From NCBI RefSeq assembly GCF_030406665.1, contig NZ_CP129121.1, forward strand, positions 186,001 to 250,000: DNA of 64,000 bases. Reading direction: 5' to 3'. The DNA is from Halomonas halophila (lineage in GTDB: Bacteria; Pseudomonadota; Gammaproteobacteria; Pseudomonadales; Halomonadaceae). The notes beneath the pieces were generated by a model. That model saw only the letters and a program-made list of their open reading frames with translations, was not told the origin of the DNA and searched no databases. Position 1 is the stretch's first letter. Each line of letters begins with the position of its first letter. Below are positions 15,912 to 28,313 of the stretch, piece after piece. The position numbers were made by a program, and so were the translations under genes.

Positions 15912-16964
15912 TCAGGCGTCGCCGAGCGTCACCGTCAGCGTGTCCTCGCCCTCGCAGGGCTTGCCGTGGCGCAGCACCAGGCGCCGCTGGCGCAGGTTCA
16001 TGACCACCGCGAACAGTGTCTCCATGCGTTCCTCGGCCGGCTGGTCGGGGTTGAAGTGGCGGCAGATCGAGAGCGGGGCGTTGTCGTGGTCGGCGAGCAT
16101 CGCGAACAGCGCCTCGGCATCGACCGCCGCGCCCAGCGGCAGCCGTTCGCGCAGCAGCGCGTCGATGCGCGTGAGCCGGGTGCCGGAGTCCGGCCGCGGG
16201 AAGTCCTCCACCTGGCAAGTGGCGGTCTCGGCGTAGAGGTGGTTGGTGTGGGTGACCGCGCCGCCGCGGGGCTCCAGCACGCCGGGCAGGCCGGGATGCA
16301 CCTCGAAGCCGGCGGAGCGGCCATCGCCGCTGGCGATCAGGAAGTGGGCCGGCGAGCAGACCCGGTCGTGGGTGACCACCCGGGTTGCCGCGTCGAACGA
16401 CTCGGCCTCGAGGATCTTGCGCAGCGCCACGTGGATCGGCAGCCCCTCGCCCAGGGTCCGCGAGCGAATGGCGTTGAGGCACACGCCCACCCCGTTCTCG
16501 TTCAGGCCGATCTTGGCCACCATTCCTGCCTCGCCGACGCTGACCAGGCTCGGCGCGCCCGTCGGGCGCAGCTCCATCGCCACCACGTTGTGCAGCTGGT
16601 CGCTGCGCCAGTCCCAGTTCTGGGCCAGCCACTGGGTGCCGTCGCGGTTGATCGAGAGCGCGGTGCAGCCGCCACTGGCCTGGGTCAGCGAGATCTCGCT
16701 GCGGCAGTTGAGGGTGAGGATGTCCTCGAGATCGAGCCCGGCGCCGCGGGCGATGCCGGCCATCTCGTCGAGAATCTCGGGGAAGCCGCGTTCGATCATC
16801 GGCACGAAGCGCTCGGCGACGCGGCGGGCCTCGGCCCAGCGCAGGCCGACGAAGTCGTGGAACAGCCGATCGTAGACCTCGATGCTCGAGGTGATCAGGG
16901 CGGCGTGGGTGCGGCCGTGGGCCTCGCCGATCTCGGCGCGGGAACCGGAAAAGACGCTGAGCAT
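15912..16964 (-). CDS. C45 family acyltransferase/autoproteolytic hydrolase
   Basis: A 350-residue N-terminal-nucleophile hydrolase of the acyl-CoA:6-aminopenicillanate acyltransferase family (peptidase C45). The predicted autoprocessing site is Gly-Cys100 in QASGGCTALSI, so the mature nucleophile would be Cys100. NCRSEI, LAQNWDWR, GLNENGVGVCLNAI, EVHPG and THTNHLY are family landmarks. No signal peptide. The substrate in non-fungal bacteria is unknown and probably an N-acyl amide. It stands alone. Confidence 0.85.
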   Translation of the reverse strand: MLSVFSGSRAEIGEAHGRTHAALITSSIEVYDRLFHDFVGLRWAEARRVAERFVPMIERGFPEILDEMAGIARGAGLDLEDILTLNCRSEISLTQASGGCTALSINRDGTQWLAQNWDWRSDQLHNVVAMELRPTGAPSLVSVGEAGMVAKIGLNENGVGVCLNAIRSRTLGEGLPIHVALRKILEAESFDAATRVVTHDRVCSPAHFLIASGDGRSAGFEVHPGLPGVLEPRGGAVTHTNHLYAETATCQVEDFPRPDSGTRLTRIDALLRERLPLGAAVDAEALFAMLADHDNAPLSICRHFNPDQPAEERMETLFAVVMNLRQRRLVLRHGKPCEGEDTLTVTLGDA

Positions 16965-17083
16965 GCAGACCTCCAGAGCGAGAGAGGGAATGCGCTCAGC
17001 CTAGCAGGATCGGAAGGTGCGCCGGGCGGAAGCCTCGCCCGGCATCTATGTGGTACGGGACTGATCCGTCGACAGGTCGACGA

Positions 17084-17135
17084 GGGGCGCTGTGAACCCG
17101 TCCATGGGCGCTACTTTTGCCATCCATGGCAAAAA
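17084..17135. repeat. REP-like palindromic intergenic unit
   Basis: A GGCGCTGTGAACCCGTCCATGG half and a GCCATCCATGGC half sit in tandem, each with CCATGG. The second half forms a perfect TTTTGCCAT / ATGGCAAAA inverted repeat (17115-17134). From memory, very similar units recur between genes in halomonads, but the window holds only this copy, so the repeat status is inference. It sits between the symporter end and the C45 gene start, so it could alternatively be an operator or terminator. Confidence 0.4.
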
Positions 17136-17189
17136 CCCCCTCTATGACCTGTCCCGGCGCCCCGTTTCATGCTGGGCAGCGGGGCGGTA

Positions 17190-18446
17190 TCAGCTCTTGC
17201 GCGGGGCGTTGTAGACGCTTTCGTCCAGCTCGCCTTCGCTCTTGCCGACCAGGGTGGTGACCATCAGGTCGCCGGCCACGTTGACGCTGGTGCGCGCCAT
17301 GTCGAGCAGGCGGTCGATGCCGGCGATCACCGCGATGGCCTCCAGCGGCAGGCCGATCTGGGCCATGACGATGGACAGCATCACCAGACCGGCGCCGGGC
17401 ACGCCGGCGGTGCCGATCGAGGCCAGGGTGCCGGTGACGATGATCATGCCGTAGTCGGCCAGGCTCAGGTCGAAACCGATCAGCTGGGCGATGAACACCG
17501 CGACCACGCCCTGATAGATGGCGGTGCCGTCCATGTTGATGGTGGCGCCCACCGGCAGCACGAAGCCGGACACGCCCTCGGAGACGCCGAGGTTGTTGCG
17601 CGCGCAGCGCAGCGATACCGGCAGGGTGCCGGACGACGAGGCCGAGGAGTAGGCCACCACCAGGGCGTCGAGGATGCCCTGCAGGTAGCGCAGCGGATTC
17701 AGCCTGCCGATCAGCGCCAGCAGGCCGGAGTAGACCAGCAGCACGTGCAGGGCGCTGGCCAGGTAGGCCACGCCGATCACCTTGGCCAGCGGCAGCAGCA
17801 CCTCGAGGCCGTAGCTGCCGGCCACATGGGCGATCAGGCCGAACACGCCGATCGGCGCGAAGGCCATGACGATGTTGGTCAGCTTGACCATGGCCTCGGC
17901 GAAGCCTTCGAACACGCGCACCACCGGCTCGCCCTTGTCGCCGATCAGGGTCAGCGAGATGCCGAGCCCGATGGCGAAGACGATGATCTGCAGGATGTTG
18001 CCGCTGGCCAGGGCATCGATCGGGTTCTGCGGCACCAGGCCGACCAGGATCTCGCGCAGGCTGGGCGCCTCCTTGGCCTCGACGCCGCCGTCGAAGCTCA
18101 TCTCCAGGCCGGTGCCGGGCTGGAACAGCCAGGAGGCGAACAGGCCGATGGCGATGGCGAAGGCCGTGGTCAGCAGGTAGAGAGCGATGGTGCGCGCGCC
18201 GATGCGGCCCATCTTCTGCGGGTCGCGCATGGCGGTGATGCCGACCACCAGGGTCGAGAACACCAGCGGCACGATCAGCATCTTGATGGCGTTGATGAAG
18301 ATATCGCCGAGCGGCTTGAAGAGGCTGGCATCGTCGCCGAGCAGGGCGCCGGTCAGGACGCCGAGCGCCAGGCCGGCGAGGATCTTCTGCCACAGCGGGA
18401 TGCGCCGCCAGAGGCCGCCGCCGGTGGTCGTCGTGGAATCGGTCAA
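17190..18446 (-). CDS. Dicarboxylate/amino acid:cation symporter (DAACS family)
   Basis: A 418-residue carrier with about eight membrane helices and the family's re-entrant motifs: the serine-rich AYSSASSSGTLPVS, NMDGTAIYQGVVAVF in helix 7 and GTAGVPGAGLVMLS in hairpin 2. These bind substrate and Na+ in GltP/DctA relatives. A dicarboxylate or glutamate-type substrate is likely but not decidable. The start is a TTG at 18446 with AGGAG 8 bp upstream, and no better ATG exists. Confidence 0.9.
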   Translation of the reverse strand: MTDSTTTTGGGLWRRIPLWQKILAGLALGVLTGALLGDDASLFKPLGDIFINAIKMLIVPLVFSTLVVGITAMRDPQKMGRIGARTIALYLLTTAFAIAIGLFASWLFQPGTGLEMSFDGGVEAKEAPSLREILVGLVPQNPIDALASGNILQIIVFAIGLGISLTLIGDKGEPVVRVFEGFAEAMVKLTNIVMAFAPIGVFGLIAHVAGSYGLEVLLPLAKVIGVAYLASALHVLLVYSGLLALIGRLNPLRYLQGILDALVVAYSSASSSGTLPVSLRCARNNLGVSEGVSGFVLPVGATINMDGTAIYQGVVAVFIAQLIGFDLSLADYGMIIVTGTLASIGTAGVPGAGLVMLSIVMAQIGLPLEAIAVIAGIDRLLDMARTSVNVAGDLMVTTLVGKSEGELDESVYNAPRKS

Positions 18447-18553
18447 GGGAATGGCTCCTTTCTGTTTTGTCGGCTTTTAGTAGCGGGAAATCATGCCGGA
18501 GCGCGATTCTACAGAAAGGAGTATTTAAAAACTTACGTGAGTGCGGCAGTGAT

Positions 18554-19300
18554 TCACTGCTGTGGCAGCACCTCGTCCAGCAGTGCCATGAAGGCCGACC
18601 ATGAGCGCTCGTCGGCGCGCTGCCGATAGCGGTCGGTGTCGAGGACGGTGAAGGCGTGGGGCGCGCCCGCGTAGATGCCGATCTCGTAGTCGACGCCCGC
18701 GCCTTCCAGCTGACGGGCCAGCGATGTCACGTCTTCCAGCGGGATGGCCTCGTCGCCGCCGCCGTGGGCGATCAGGATCGGCGGGGTGTCCGGCCCATAG
18801 CCCTGGCCCTCGGGGGTCGCCAGGCCGCCGTGGAAGGTGGCGTAGCCGTGCACGTCCTCGGCTGCGTCGCTGCGCGCGAGCTCCAGCGCCACGGCGCCGC
18901 CGAAGCAGTAGCCCATCACCACGGTCGGCGTTGCCGCGCCCTGGGCGCGGGCCTCGGCCAGCCCGGCCAGGGTCAGCTCGCGCATGCGCTTGCGGTCCTG
19001 GTAGAGCTTCGCCGTCTCGGCCTTCTTGGCGTCGGTTTCCACCGGGCGGTTGCCCTGGCCGTAGAGGTCGAGGGCGAAGGCGTCATAGCCCTGTTCGGCA
19101 AGCATCTCGGCGCGCCGGCGCTCGTAGTCGGTCAGGCCGTCCCAGTCATGGACGATCAACACCGTGCCGCGGGGTTCGTCGTCGGCCGGGGCGAAGTAGC
19201 CGGTGAAGGCTTCGTCGTTCACGCGATAGTCGATTTCCCGGCCGTCGGCCTGGGCGGTGCTGGCCAGCGCGGCCAGGGTCAGAAACGTCAGCGGTCGCAT
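18554..19300 (-). CDS. Exported dienelactone hydrolase family protein
   Basis: A 248-residue alpha/beta hydrolase with an apparent signal peptide (LTLAALASTAQADG). The nucleophile is Cys in VMGYCFGGAVALEL, with Asp in HGGGDEAIPLED and His in GAPHAFTV completing the triad. Cytoplasmic DLH opens dienelactones. The exported versions are mostly of unknown substrate. Confidence 0.88.
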   Translation of the reverse strand: MRPLTFLTLAALASTAQADGREIDYRVNDEAFTGYFAPADDEPRGTVLIVHDWDGLTDYERRRAEMLAEQGYDAFALDLYGQGNRPVETDAKKAETAKLYQDRKRMRELTLAGLAEARAQGAATPTVVMGYCFGGAVALELARSDAAEDVHGYATFHGGLATPEGQGYGPDTPPILIAHGGGDEAIPLEDVTSLARQLEGAGVDYEIGIYAGAPHAFTVLDTDRYRQRADERSWSAFMALLDEVLPQQ

Positions 19301-19532
19301 CGTGGGGCTCGGCGATGGAGGAATGGATCCTCAGTATAGGCGGCCAGCGTTGAAGCGCTCGTTCGATCGCTGAAACGCGGGAAGGGAGGCTTGCCAATCA
19401 AGATGTTGCAGGCGGCTTGGCGGTTTCCAGCGTTGGCAGCCACGGGTTGTGTTTTAGGCGGAGGCCTTCCAGATTGAGGGGGTGTGATTCGCGCAGCGGA
19501 TGATTCGAGCAACCAGAGCGAGACCAACAATC

Positions 19533-20744
19533 ATGAAGAAACGCGTTCTAGCATCGGCGGTGGCCGCGACCACCCTGGCCCTCTCCGGCATGGCCCAGGC
19601 CGAGGTCAAGATCGGCTTCCTCGGCGGCTTCACCGGCGGCATCGAGAGCCTGACGCCGCCGATCTTCGATGGCGCCAATCTGGCGGTACAGCAGATCAAC
19701 GAGCAGGGTGGTCTGCTGGATGGCCAGGACATCGTCATGCCGACCGGCGATACCACCTGCTCCGACGCCTCGGCGGCCTCCAATGCGGCCGACCGCATGG
19801 TCAACACCGAGCAGGTCACCGCCATCGTCGGCGCCCTGTGCACCGGCGCCACCGTGGCCGCGGCCAACAATGCCGCCATCCCGGGCGGCGTGACCATGGT
19901 TTCCCCGGCGTCCACCGCGCCGGCGGTCACCGAGCTGGATGACAACGACCTGGTCTTCCGCACCGTGCCCTCCGACGCCTTCCAGGGCGAGATGCTGGCC
20001 AAGCTGCTGCTCGACAAGGGCATCCAGGAAGTCGCGGTCACCTACGTCAACAATGACTACGGCCGCGGCCTGGCCGATGCCTTCGTGGCCGCCTACGAGA
20101 ACGGTGGCGGCATGGTGCTGGAGAACCTCGCCCACGAGGATAACCGCGCCGACTACCGCTCCGAGCTCGGCTCGCTGGCCGCCACCGGTGCCCAGACACT
20201 GGTGGTGCTGGCCTACGCCGATACCTCCGGCCAGACCGTGGTCCGCCAGGCCTACGAGAGCGGCATGTTCACCCAGTACGTGGGCGGTGACGGCATGGTC
20301 GGCGACAGCCTGGTCGAGGCCATCGGCGCCGACGTGCTCAACGGCATGATCGCCACTCGTCCGGGCAGCCCGGAGCTGCCGGGCACGGCCATGTTCAACC
20401 AGCAGGCCAACGCGGCCGGCATCGATCCCAGTGCGGTGTTTGCCGCCCAGGCCTACGACGCCGCCTTCCTGCTGGGTCTGGCCATCGAGGAAAATGGCAG
20501 TGCCGACCGCGAGGGTCTGAACGAGGCGCTGCGCAGCGTCGCCAGCGCCCCGGGCGAGGTGATCCTGCCCGGTGAATGGGAGAAGGCCAAGGAGCTGATC
20601 GCTGCCGGCACCGAGATCAACTATGAAGGCGCCTCCGGTACCCACGAGTTCGATGCCAACGGCGACGTGCCGGGCGTCGTGCAGGAGATGCTGGTCGAGG
20701 ACGGCACCTTCACCATCCAGGGCTACGTCGACGCCGAGGAATAA
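19533..20744 (+). CDS. livK: Branched-chain amino acid-type ABC substrate-binding protein
   Basis: A 403-residue periplasmic-binding-protein type I with signal peptide (LALSGMAQAEVKIG). The Leu/Ile/Val-binding family frame follows: GFLGGFTGGIESLTPPIFDG, LAVQQINEQGGLLDG, GDTTCSDASAASNAADRMV, VAVTYVNNDYGRGLADAF. It has no clear SD. It is the only binding protein near the livGFHM block at 27-31 kb and probably serves it, but a 5-kb rRNA operon lies between. Ligand (BCAA, urea or another amide) is not determined. Confidence 0.85.
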   Translation: MKKRVLASAVAATTLALSGMAQAEVKIGFLGGFTGGIESLTPPIFDGANLAVQQINEQGGLLDGQDIVMPTGDTTCSDASAASNAADRMVNTEQVTAIVGALCTGATVAAANNAAIPGGVTMVSPASTAPAVTELDDNDLVFRTVPSDAFQGEMLAKLLLDKGIQEVAVTYVNNDYGRGLADAFVAAYENGGGMVLENLAHEDNRADYRSELGSLAATGAQTLVVLAYADTSGQTVVRQAYESGMFTQYVGGDGMVGDSLVEAIGADVLNGMIATRPGSPELPGTAMFNQQANAAGIDPSAVFAAQAYDAAFLLGLAIEENGSADREGLNEALRSVASAPGEVILPGEWEKAKELIAAGTEINYEGASGTHEFDANGDVPGVVQEMLVEDGTFTIQGYVDAEE

Positions 20745-20766
20745 GCGCGACCGTACCGTTCCAACG

Positions 20767-20804
20767 AACGCCCCGCCCTCGTCTTCAGAGGGCGGGGCGT
20801 TTTT
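20767..20804 (+). terminator. Rho-independent terminator of the binding-protein gene
   Basis: Perfect 13-bp stem ACGCCCCGCCCTC / GAGGGCGGGGCGT followed by TTTTT. A near-identical hairpin in the opposite orientation ends the livGFHM operon near 26975. Confidence 0.92.
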
Positions 20805-21002
20805 GGCTGCGGCCGCTTCGCCACGACACGGGGCGAGGTACGATCCGTTCGGGAGGTCGGATCAGAAAGTCCTTGCACTATCCCGGTGATAGCCCGTAGG
20901 ATACGCATCCGCTGCCGGCGACGGGCAACGTTGCAGGCGGTGATGAGTGGCAAAAGCGCTTGTTTCTCTTGAGATTTTTCGGCGATTGTCGGAATCGCTC
21001 GA

Positions 21003-21030
21003 TTGACAGGGTCAGCGGAATCGGTAAAAT
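21003..21030 (+). promoter_or_regulatory. rRNA operon promoter P1
   Basis: Consensus TTGACA and TAAAAT with a 16-bp spacer, typical of growth-rate-regulated rrn promoters, followed by a GC-rich discriminator. An AT-rich stretch (GAGATTTTTC near 20970) upstream could act as an UP element. Confidence 0.85.
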
Positions 21031-21143
21031 GCCCGCCACTCGCTACGGTAGCCCGCTGAGGGCTCGATCGGACCTCGCTTCACTCGCTGAAGACGGCCGC
21101 TCGGTCATCCGCTTCGCTCTCTCGAGAGCTTGAAGATCCCCGG

Positions 21144-21171
21144 TTGACACGACGCGCCGATCACGTAGAAT
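21144..21171 (+). promoter_or_regulatory. rRNA operon promoter P2
   Basis: A second consensus promoter, TTGACA-N16-TAGAAT, 141 bp downstream of P1, reproducing the tandem P1-P2 layout of gammaproteobacterial rrn operons. The 16S 5' end lies about 210 bp further on. Confidence 0.85.
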
Positions 21172-21241
21172 ACGCCTTCCTTGCGAGGCACTGGTCAAGC
21201 GGCCGGGAACGCAAGATGCTCTTCTCCTTATTGAGTAGAGC

Positions 21242-21254
21242 TGCTCTTTAACAA
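21242..21254 (+). promoter_or_regulatory. Leader boxA antitermination site
   Basis: TGCTCTTTAACAA matches the rrn boxA consensus, where NusB/NusE load to make RNA polymerase resist Rho. It lies 135 bp before 16S. Confidence 0.85.
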
Positions 21255-21388
21255 TCGATCAGATAATTCATGTGGGCGCTTGTCGGGATGTCGGTGACCA
21301 GTCACTAGATATCAAGACAAGCGACTCGTCAAAGAGACGTTTGAATCTTGAACCAGGTTTGGTTCCACCTTAGGAACTATCAAGCTTT

Positions 21389-22926
<1,538 letters not shown>

Positions 22927-23022
22927 ATCGACGACGTCACCGCCACCCGGCAAGTGTCCACAATGAATTATCTGATCGGCCAGAGCAAAAGACTGTTTGG
23001 GTATAGACCCAGCGTGACCAAT

Positions 23023-23099
<77 letters not shown>

Positions 23100-23120
23100 A
23101 ATTTTATCCAGTACCGCGTT

Positions 23121-23161
23121 GTTTTGTGACTCGCATAGCAGGCTATGCGTCGCCACAAAAC
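23121..23161 (+). other. Spacer stem-loop between tRNA-Ile and tRNA-Ala
   Basis: Nested inverted repeats GTTTTGTG / CACAAAAC around CGCATAG / CTATGCG, closing on a 4-nt loop. It is a likely pre-rRNA structural or processing element. Confidence 0.65.
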
Positions 23162-23206
23162 GCCTTGTCCTGAATAAAATTCCCATGTCACGTATGGGTA
23201 TTCAGA

Positions 23207-23282
23207 GGGGCCTTAGCTCAGCTGGGAGAGCGCCTGCCTTGCACGCAGGAGGTCAGCGGTTCGATCCCGCTAGGCTCCACCA
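23207..23282 (+). tRNA. tRNA-Ala (anticodon TGC)
   Basis: 76 nt; the anticodon loop is read from CCTTGCACG, D-loop and T-loop (GGTTCGATCC) are canonical, and CCA is encoded. Second spacer tRNA. Confidence 0.98.
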
Positions 23283-23322
23283 CGCTCCACAGGGTCCTGC
23301 AGTCGGTTTTATGTGAATCCGC

Positions 23323-23366
23323 AGTCACAAACGATCATTGCAAAAGGCAATGACACGTTTGTGACT
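23323..23366 (+). other. Pre-23S leader stem-loop
   Basis: AGTCACAAACG pairs perfectly with CGTTTGTGACT over 11 bp, with an inner CATTGC / GCAATG stem. A processing-type structure upstream of the spacer boxA. Confidence 0.65.
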
Positions 23367-23379
23367 GTCGATTGACAGT

Positions 23380-23392
23380 CGCTCTTTAACAA
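23380..23392 (+). promoter_or_regulatory. Spacer boxA antitermination site before 23S
   Basis: CGCTCTTTAACAA, matching the leader boxA at 12 of 13 positions. A second boxA between 16S and 23S is typical of rrn operons. Confidence 0.8.
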
Positions 23393-23508
23393 TGTGAATC
23401 ATGCTGACAAAGTCCCTCTCCTACCCGGGAGAGGGCATGAGATACGTCTCAAGCGTATCCGGCAATTGTCGTGGTTGTCATCGCGGATCAGACCCCTTGG
23501 GGTTATAT

Positions 23509-26394
<2,886 letters not shown>

Positions 26395-26484
26395 TATAAC
26401 ACCCAAGTGGTCTGTGATGGACAACAGACGACGGCGGATACGCGAGAGACATATCTCGTCAGCATGATTCGCATTGCCTTTTTC

Positions 26485-26600
26485 GCCTGACGACCATAGC
26501 GTGCGGGAACCACCTGATCCCATGCCGAACTCAGCAGTGAAACCGCTCAGCGCCGATGGTAGTGTGGGAGTTCCCATGCGAGAGTAGGTCATCGTCAGGC
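26485..26600 (+). rRNA. rrf: 5S ribosomal RNA
   Basis: 116 nt with terminal helix GCCTGACGA / TCGTCAGGC and the conserved CCATGCCGAACTCAG and GCGCCGATGGTAGTGTGGG segments. Its 3' third is echoed in two decayed copies downstream. Confidence 0.97.
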
Positions 26601-26611
26601 ACTTATACCGG

Positions 26612-26645
26612 AAAAGCCCCGACCTCAGATGAGGTTGGGGCTTTT
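26612..26645 (+). terminator. rRNA operon terminator 1
   Basis: Stem AAAAGCCCCGACCTC / GAGGTTGGGGCTTTT around a 4-nt loop. Strong intrinsic terminator directly after 5S. Confidence 0.93.
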
Positions 26646-26751
26646 CTCATTGGGCCGGCGAAAAATAGGAGACAAGGGGAGTTCCCATGGAGAGTCGCGG
26701 GAGCCGCCCTCCGGGTCGCCGGCCGGATCCTCGTCAGGCACTTATATCGAG

Positions 26752-26782
26752 AAAACCCCGGCTCATCGAGTCGGTTTTTTTT
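26752..26782 (+). terminator. rRNA operon terminator 2
   Basis: Stem AAAACC(CC)GGCTC / GAGTCGGTTTT with an eight-T run, in the second repeat unit. Confidence 0.85.
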
Positions 26783-26874
26783 CATTCGGGGCGATGAAAA
26801 AGAGAAGACAAGGGCGTTCACCTGGAGAGTATCGGCACGCCGACCGGGCTCCGTCAGGCACTTATTACCGAGAT

Positions 26875-26904
26875 AACCCCGAGCCTAGAAGGCTTGGGGT
26901 TTTT
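26875..26904 (+). terminator. rRNA operon terminator 3
   Basis: Stem AACCCCGAGCC / GGCTTGGGGTT followed by TTTT, in the third repeat unit. Confidence 0.85.
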
Positions 26905-26956
26905 CATGTCTGGACGGTCGAACAGGGTGCCGAGACCGAGCCTGGATCGATATTCG

Positions 26957-26993
26957 AAAAAACGCCCCGTCCTCTTCAGGAGGGCGGGGCGTT
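26957..26993 (-). terminator. Terminator of the liv operon
   Basis: Read leftward: AACGCCCCGCCCTCC / AGGACGGGGCGTT followed by TTTT, 20 bp after the livM stop. It faces the three rRNA terminators, insulating the two convergent transcripts. Confidence 0.9.
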
Positions 26994-27011
26994 CGTGGGC
27001 GGGACGAAGCG

Positions 27012-28313
27012 CTAGTCGACGTGCTTGGTCTTCTCGGGTAGCAGCCCCTTGGGCGCGAAGCGCAGCACCAGGGTGATCAGCAGGCCGATCACGAACACTC
27101 GGGCCTGAAGCGCGCGGCTGTCGAGGCTGGCCGGAGCATCCCAGCCGAAGGTGCTCTCGCCGAAGTGCACGGCCAGCTCCATCAGGAACAGCGCCAGCGG
27201 CTCAGACATCAACCAGATGATGTACACCGCCACGGCGCCGAAGATGGTGCCCAGGTTGTTGCCGGGGCCGCCGAGGATGACCATCACCAGCACCAGGAAG
27301 GTGTGGTTCAGCGGCAGGTAGCCCTGTGGGTCGAACAGGCTGTTGAAGCTCGCCAGCACGGCACCGCCAATGCCCATCAGGATGCAGCCCAGCACGAAGA
27401 TCTCCAGGCGGCGTCGGTTGATGTTCTTGCCCATGGCCGCGGACGAGATCTCGTTGTCGCGGATGGCGCGGATCATCCGCCCCCAGGGGGCGTGGTAGGC
27501 GCGGTGCAGCAGGAAGAAGATCGCCGCGATCACCACCGCCGTCACCGACAGGTACAGCGCGCGGGCCAGGGTGAAGCCCACTTCGGCGGGGCCGGGCACC
27601 GGCCAGGGCAGCGGCGATACGGTGGCGGTGCCGCGGGTCAGCCAGTCGGAGTTCTTGAGGAACGCCTTGATGATCTCGGCGATGCCGATGGTGGCGATGG
27701 CCAGGTAGTCGCTGCGCAGGCCCAGGCAGACGTGGCCGATGAAGTAGCCCACGCCGCCGGCCAGGGCGCCGCCGACGATCCAGCCGACCCAGGGCGGCAG
27801 GCCCAGGCCGCCGACGAAGCCGGCCTGGGACTCGATCTGCCCGGTCACGCTGCGGAAGGCGCTGATCACTACCAGGTAGAGCACCACGGCCAGCACCACG
27901 GTGATGACGGTGCGCAGCTTCTTCGGCACGCCGATGCGGTCGAGCCGCGAAGCGCCGAACACCACCAGCGCGGCGCCGACGATATAGCCCAGCACCACGG
28001 CGAGCTCGCCGGGCAGCTCGGAGTCCCAGAAGGCCTCGTTGACCGGCACGCTGAAGAACATGGCGCAGAAGCCGCCCAGGGCGACGAAGCCCATGACGCC
28101 GGCATTGAACTGGCCGGCATAGCCCCACTGGATGGTCAGGCCCAGGGCCAGGATGGCGTAGCAGGCGGCCTCGACCAGCATGCGGGTGCTGTAGGCGGCG
28201 CCCATGATCCCGTAGACGCCGAGCACGGCGATCAGCAGGGCCACGAAGATGACCACCTCGCGCAGCGGAAAGCGGCGCGGGGCGGCGACGGTATCGGTGC
28301 GTTTCGTGCTCAT
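27012..28313 (-). CDS. livM: Branched-chain amino acid ABC permease LivM
   Basis: A 433-residue permease with about ten membrane segments (for example VVIFVALLIAVLGVYGIMGAA, GALAGGVGYFIGHVCLGL, YLPLNHTFLVLVMVILGGPGNNLG). The start at 28313 overlaps the livH stop as TGATG, so it is translationally coupled. The central EIIKAFLKNSDWLTRGT loop and the C-terminal PKGLLPEK are LivM features. It is longer than E. coli-type minimal LivM because of an N-terminal extension around residues 110-160. Confidence 0.92.
   Translation of the reverse strand: MSTKRTDTVAAPRRFPLREVVIFVALLIAVLGVYGIMGAAYSTRMLVEAACYAILALGLTIQWGYAGQFNAGVMGFVALGGFCAMFFSVPVNEAFWDSELPGELAVVLGYIVGAALVVFGASRLDRIGVPKKLRTVITVVLAVVLYLVVISAFRSVTGQIESQAGFVGGLGLPPWVGWIVGGALAGGVGYFIGHVCLGLRSDYLAIATIGIAEIIKAFLKNSDWLTRGTATVSPLPWPVPGPAEVGFTLARALYLSVTAVVIAAIFFLLHRAYHAPWGRMIRAIRDNEISSAAMGKNINRRRLEIFVLGCILMGIGGAVLASFNSLFDPQGYLPLNHTFLVLVMVILGGPGNNLGTIFGAVAVYIIWLMSEPLALFLMELAVHFGESTFGWDAPASLDSRALQARVFVIGLLITLVLRFAPKGLLPEKTKHVD

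Larger units (their letters stand above)
26566..26925 (+). repeat. Three diverged tandem copies of the 5S 3' end plus terminator
   Basis: Copy 1 starts in real 5S at 26566. Copies 2 and 3 start near 26677 and 26811. Each has a GGAGTTCCCAT..GAGAG remnant of 5S, a nearly exact CGTCAGGCACTTAT (at 26593, 26732 and 26852), a terminator hairpin, and a tail CATTnGG..CG..GAAAAA..AGACAAGGG. Unit length is about 110-135 bp. The 5S core is missing from copies 2 and 3, so they are not functional 5S genes. Confidence 0.8.

Noticed and set aside
23121..23366. Spacer stem-loops as transcription terminators
   Set aside because: They lie inside the rRNA transcript between tRNA and 23S and have no T-run; processing structures are more likely.
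26677..26925. Extra 5S rRNA genes
   Set aside because: Only the last part of 5S is recognisable; the core and the 5' strand of the terminal helix are missing.
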